DNA of 64,000 nucleotides from Verrucomicrobiota bacterium (GTDB lineage Bacteria; Verrucomicrobiota; Verrucomicrobiia; Opitutales; Opitutaceae): assembly GCA_023428905.1 (NCBI GenBank), contig JAEYWP010000016.1:248001-312000 (forward strand). The letters are read 5' to 3'. Of this stretch, positions 62,335 to 64,000 are shown piece after piece (the stretch's first letter is position 1; every line of letters begins with the position of its first letter). The translations under genes were made by a program, and so were the position numbers. The notes below the pieces were generated by a model that did not search any database, was not told the origin of the DNA, and was given only the letters and a program-made list of their open reading frames with translations.

Positions 62335-64000
62335 TTAGGCGGCGCTCTTTTTTTTGCCCCAGCGGTTGGTTTCTTTGAGTTCGAGGCGCTTGGTCTCGAT
62401 CTCCACGCCGGCCACGGCGGGGTGGGCGCGGAGTTCCTGGAAGCGGCGGGCGTTGAGTTTCCAGCCCAGGGCGCTGCTGGTTTCAGAGATCGCGCTGACC
62501 CGCTGTTCGAAGACAAAGCCGATGGAGATCTTCGTCTCGCCCACCTGCTTGTTCAGGGTCTCCCGGAGGATCTCCAGGAAATGCCCGACCTGGGGGTGCT
62601 GGGGGTGGAGCAGCCAGGTGACGCGTTTGACCGCGCCGGCGACAAAATTGTCGAGGGGGTAACACTCCTTCACGTTGATGCGCGCGCCGTCTTCTCCGAC
62701 GAGCACGTTGCCCTGCACCAACACCAGTGCGTTTTCGGCCAGGTTCTGGCCGTAGGTCGCATAGGCGTCGGCAAACATATTCAGCCCGAGCGAGGCGCGC
62801 TTGGTCGCGAGGGTGAAGGAGGCCCAGGGCCGGTTGTCCTTTTTCGAGAGGCGCTTGGCGATGGAGCCGGCGATTCCGCAGAGCCGGAACTCCGTCCGGT
62901 CTGCCTGCCCCATCAGTTGTTCGATGGGAAAGGTGTCGATCGCCACCGCCAGGCCGTCGTAGGTGTTCATCGGGTGGCCCGAGACGTAGAAGCCGAGCAG
63001 TTCCTTCTCGAACTGCAGCTTTTCCGCGGAGGTGAAGTCCTCCTCGTCGTCCGGTGCGCCCGGTTTTGGGGAGGCTCCCTTGGCGCGCGGCTTTTTCTCC
63101 ACCGGAGCCGGAGTCTCCAGCATCTCCAGGAGATTGAACTGCCCGGCGGCACGGTCCTTCGCCTGGGCGGCGGCGCCGGCGAGGGCGGAGTCGATGCTGT
63201 CGAAAAGCCTCTTGCGGGGCGCGCCGGTGTAGTCGAAGGCGCCGGTCTTCACCAGGTGCTCCAGCACGCGCTTGTTGATCGCGCGCCCGTCGATCCGTCG
63301 CACCATGTCATCAAAATCCCGATACGGGCCGTTGCGGTCGCGCTCCTCGATGATCTTCTGCGCCGCCTGCTCGCCCACGCCCTTGATCCCGGCCAGGCCG
63401 AAACGGATCATGCCGGCCGTGCCGGTGGCGGCCGGCTGGGTGCCGACCACCGGGGTGAAGGCCTCGCGCGACTCGTTGATGTCCGGGCCGAGGACCAGGA
63501 GGCCCATCGCGGCCGCCTCGGCGATGAAGTGGGAGACCTTCTCCGCATTGCCCAGCTCGGCGGTCAGGACCGCAGCCATGAACTGGACCGGGTAGTTGGC
63601 TTTCAGGTACGCAGTCTGGTAGGCCACCACCGCATAGGCGGCCGAGTGGGACTTGTTGAAGCCGTATTGGGCGAACTTGTTCAGCAGGTCGAAGATCTCG
63701 TTGGCCTTGCCCTCGGTGATGTTGTGGTGCTTGCGCGCGCCCTCGACGAATTTCACCCGCTCCTTCGCCATCGCGTCCGCGTCCTTCTTGCCCATGGCGC
63801 GGCGCAGCATGTCGGCGCCGCCGAGGGTGTAACCGGCGATGACCCGGGCGCACTCCATCACCTGCTCCTGGTAGACGATGATGCCGTAGGTTTCCTTCAG
63901 GACCGGCTCGAGCAGCGGGTGAGGATAGGTGATTGTATCCGGATCCTTCTTACCGCGGGCGTAGTCGGGGATGAACTGCATCGGCCCCGGGCGGTAGAGG
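62335..64000 (-). CDS. dnaE: DNA polymerase III alpha subunit, C-terminal part (partial)
   Basis: The frame is open through the right window edge (LYRPGPMQFIPDY), so the N-terminal PHP domain and catalytic Asp residues lie outside. Present are the fingers (ETYGIIVYQEQVMECARVIAGYTL, GGADMLRRAMGKK), the HhH-containing region (GIKGVGEQAAQKIIEERD), LVKTGAFDYTG, and an OB-fold (FRLCGIAGSIAKRLSKKDNRPWA). A basic KKKSAA ends it. DnaE is the replicative polymerase. The C-terminal tau-binding region is degenerate but of normal length. Confidence 0.96.
   Translation of the reverse strand, partial: LYRPGPMQFIPDYARGKKDPDTITYPHPLLEPVLKETYGIIVYQEQVMECARVIAGYTLGGADMLRRAMGKKDADAMAKERVKFVEGARKHHNITEGKANEIFDLLNKFAQYGFNKSHSAAYAVVAYQTAYLKANYPVQFMAAVLTAELGNAEKVSHFIAEAAAMGLLVLGPDINESREAFTPVVGTQPAATGTAGMIRFGLAGIKGVGEQAAQKIIEERDRNGPYRDFDDMVRRIDGRAINKRVLEHLVKTGAFDYTGAPRKRLFDSIDSALAGAAAQAKDRAAGQFNLLEMLETPAPVEKKPRAKGASPKPGAPDDEEDFTSAEKLQFEKELLGFYVSGHPMNTYDGLAVAIDTFPIEQLMGQADRTEFRLCGIAGSIAKRLSKKDNRPWASFTLATKRASLGLNMFADAYATYGQNLAENALVLVQGNVLVGEDGARINVKECYPLDNFVAGAVKRVTWLLHPQHPQVGHFLEILRETLNKQVGETKISIGFVFEQRVSAISETSSALGWKLNARRFQELRAHPAVAGVEIETKRLELKETNRWGKKKSAA

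Overview
This window looks like chromosomal DNA from a GC-rich, Gram-negative, aerobic or facultative bacterium. An outer membrane is implied by the LptA/LptB/LptC-like and KDO-phosphatase genes and by a TonB-dependent receptor ending in an aromatic residue. Oxygen use is implied by oxygen-dependent HemF and HemG-type heme enzymes. The gene repertoire (DksA-like protein without zinc cysteines, HPr kinase, FecR/CHASE2 proteins, a two-domain ThiE) reminds me of Verrucomicrobiota, probably Opitutaceae. That placement is by family resemblance only, because the window holds no rRNA or tRNA gene. Almost every base is in ordinary protein-coding genes. No integrase, transposase, prophage or CRISPR array was seen.

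Layout. 1-263: end of a chemoreceptor. 330-5946: a signalling cluster with a hybrid kinase, a LOV-domain (blue-light type) histidine kinase, a receiver protein with a decayed kinase core, and a divergent OmpR-type regulator. 5931-11120: O-antigen-ligase/TPR protein, FecR-domain protein and CHASE2 nucleotide cyclase. 11189-22919: core metabolism and housekeeping (ilvB, ymdB, accA, NfeD-like plus flotillin, ald, cyclophilin, SpoIIE-type phosphatase, trpB, yicC). 22973-36742: a long minus-strand run (prfC, D,D-carboxypeptidase, zinc ABC transporter, hemF-hemE-hemG, ileS, DksA-like, lspA), interrupted by a striking 58-bp palindrome. 37057-39916: a tiny membrane protein, rlmI and an ATP-grasp-like orphan. 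40033-46755: a TPP riboswitch and the tightly coupled thiC-thiS-tenI/thiE-thiG-thiH-thiF operon. 46841-55625: rph, a TonB receptor/BNR protein/metallophosphatase set and hprK. 55842-62296: an lptB-lptA-lptC-kdsC-E1 dehydrogenase run followed by two methyltransferases. 62335-64000: C-terminal part of dnaE.

The items most worth following up are the LOV-kinase cluster with its pseudokinase partner, the TenI-ThiE fusion, the DksA-like protein with a histone-H1-like tail, the 58-bp palindrome, and two intergenic regions built from related 7-bp units.
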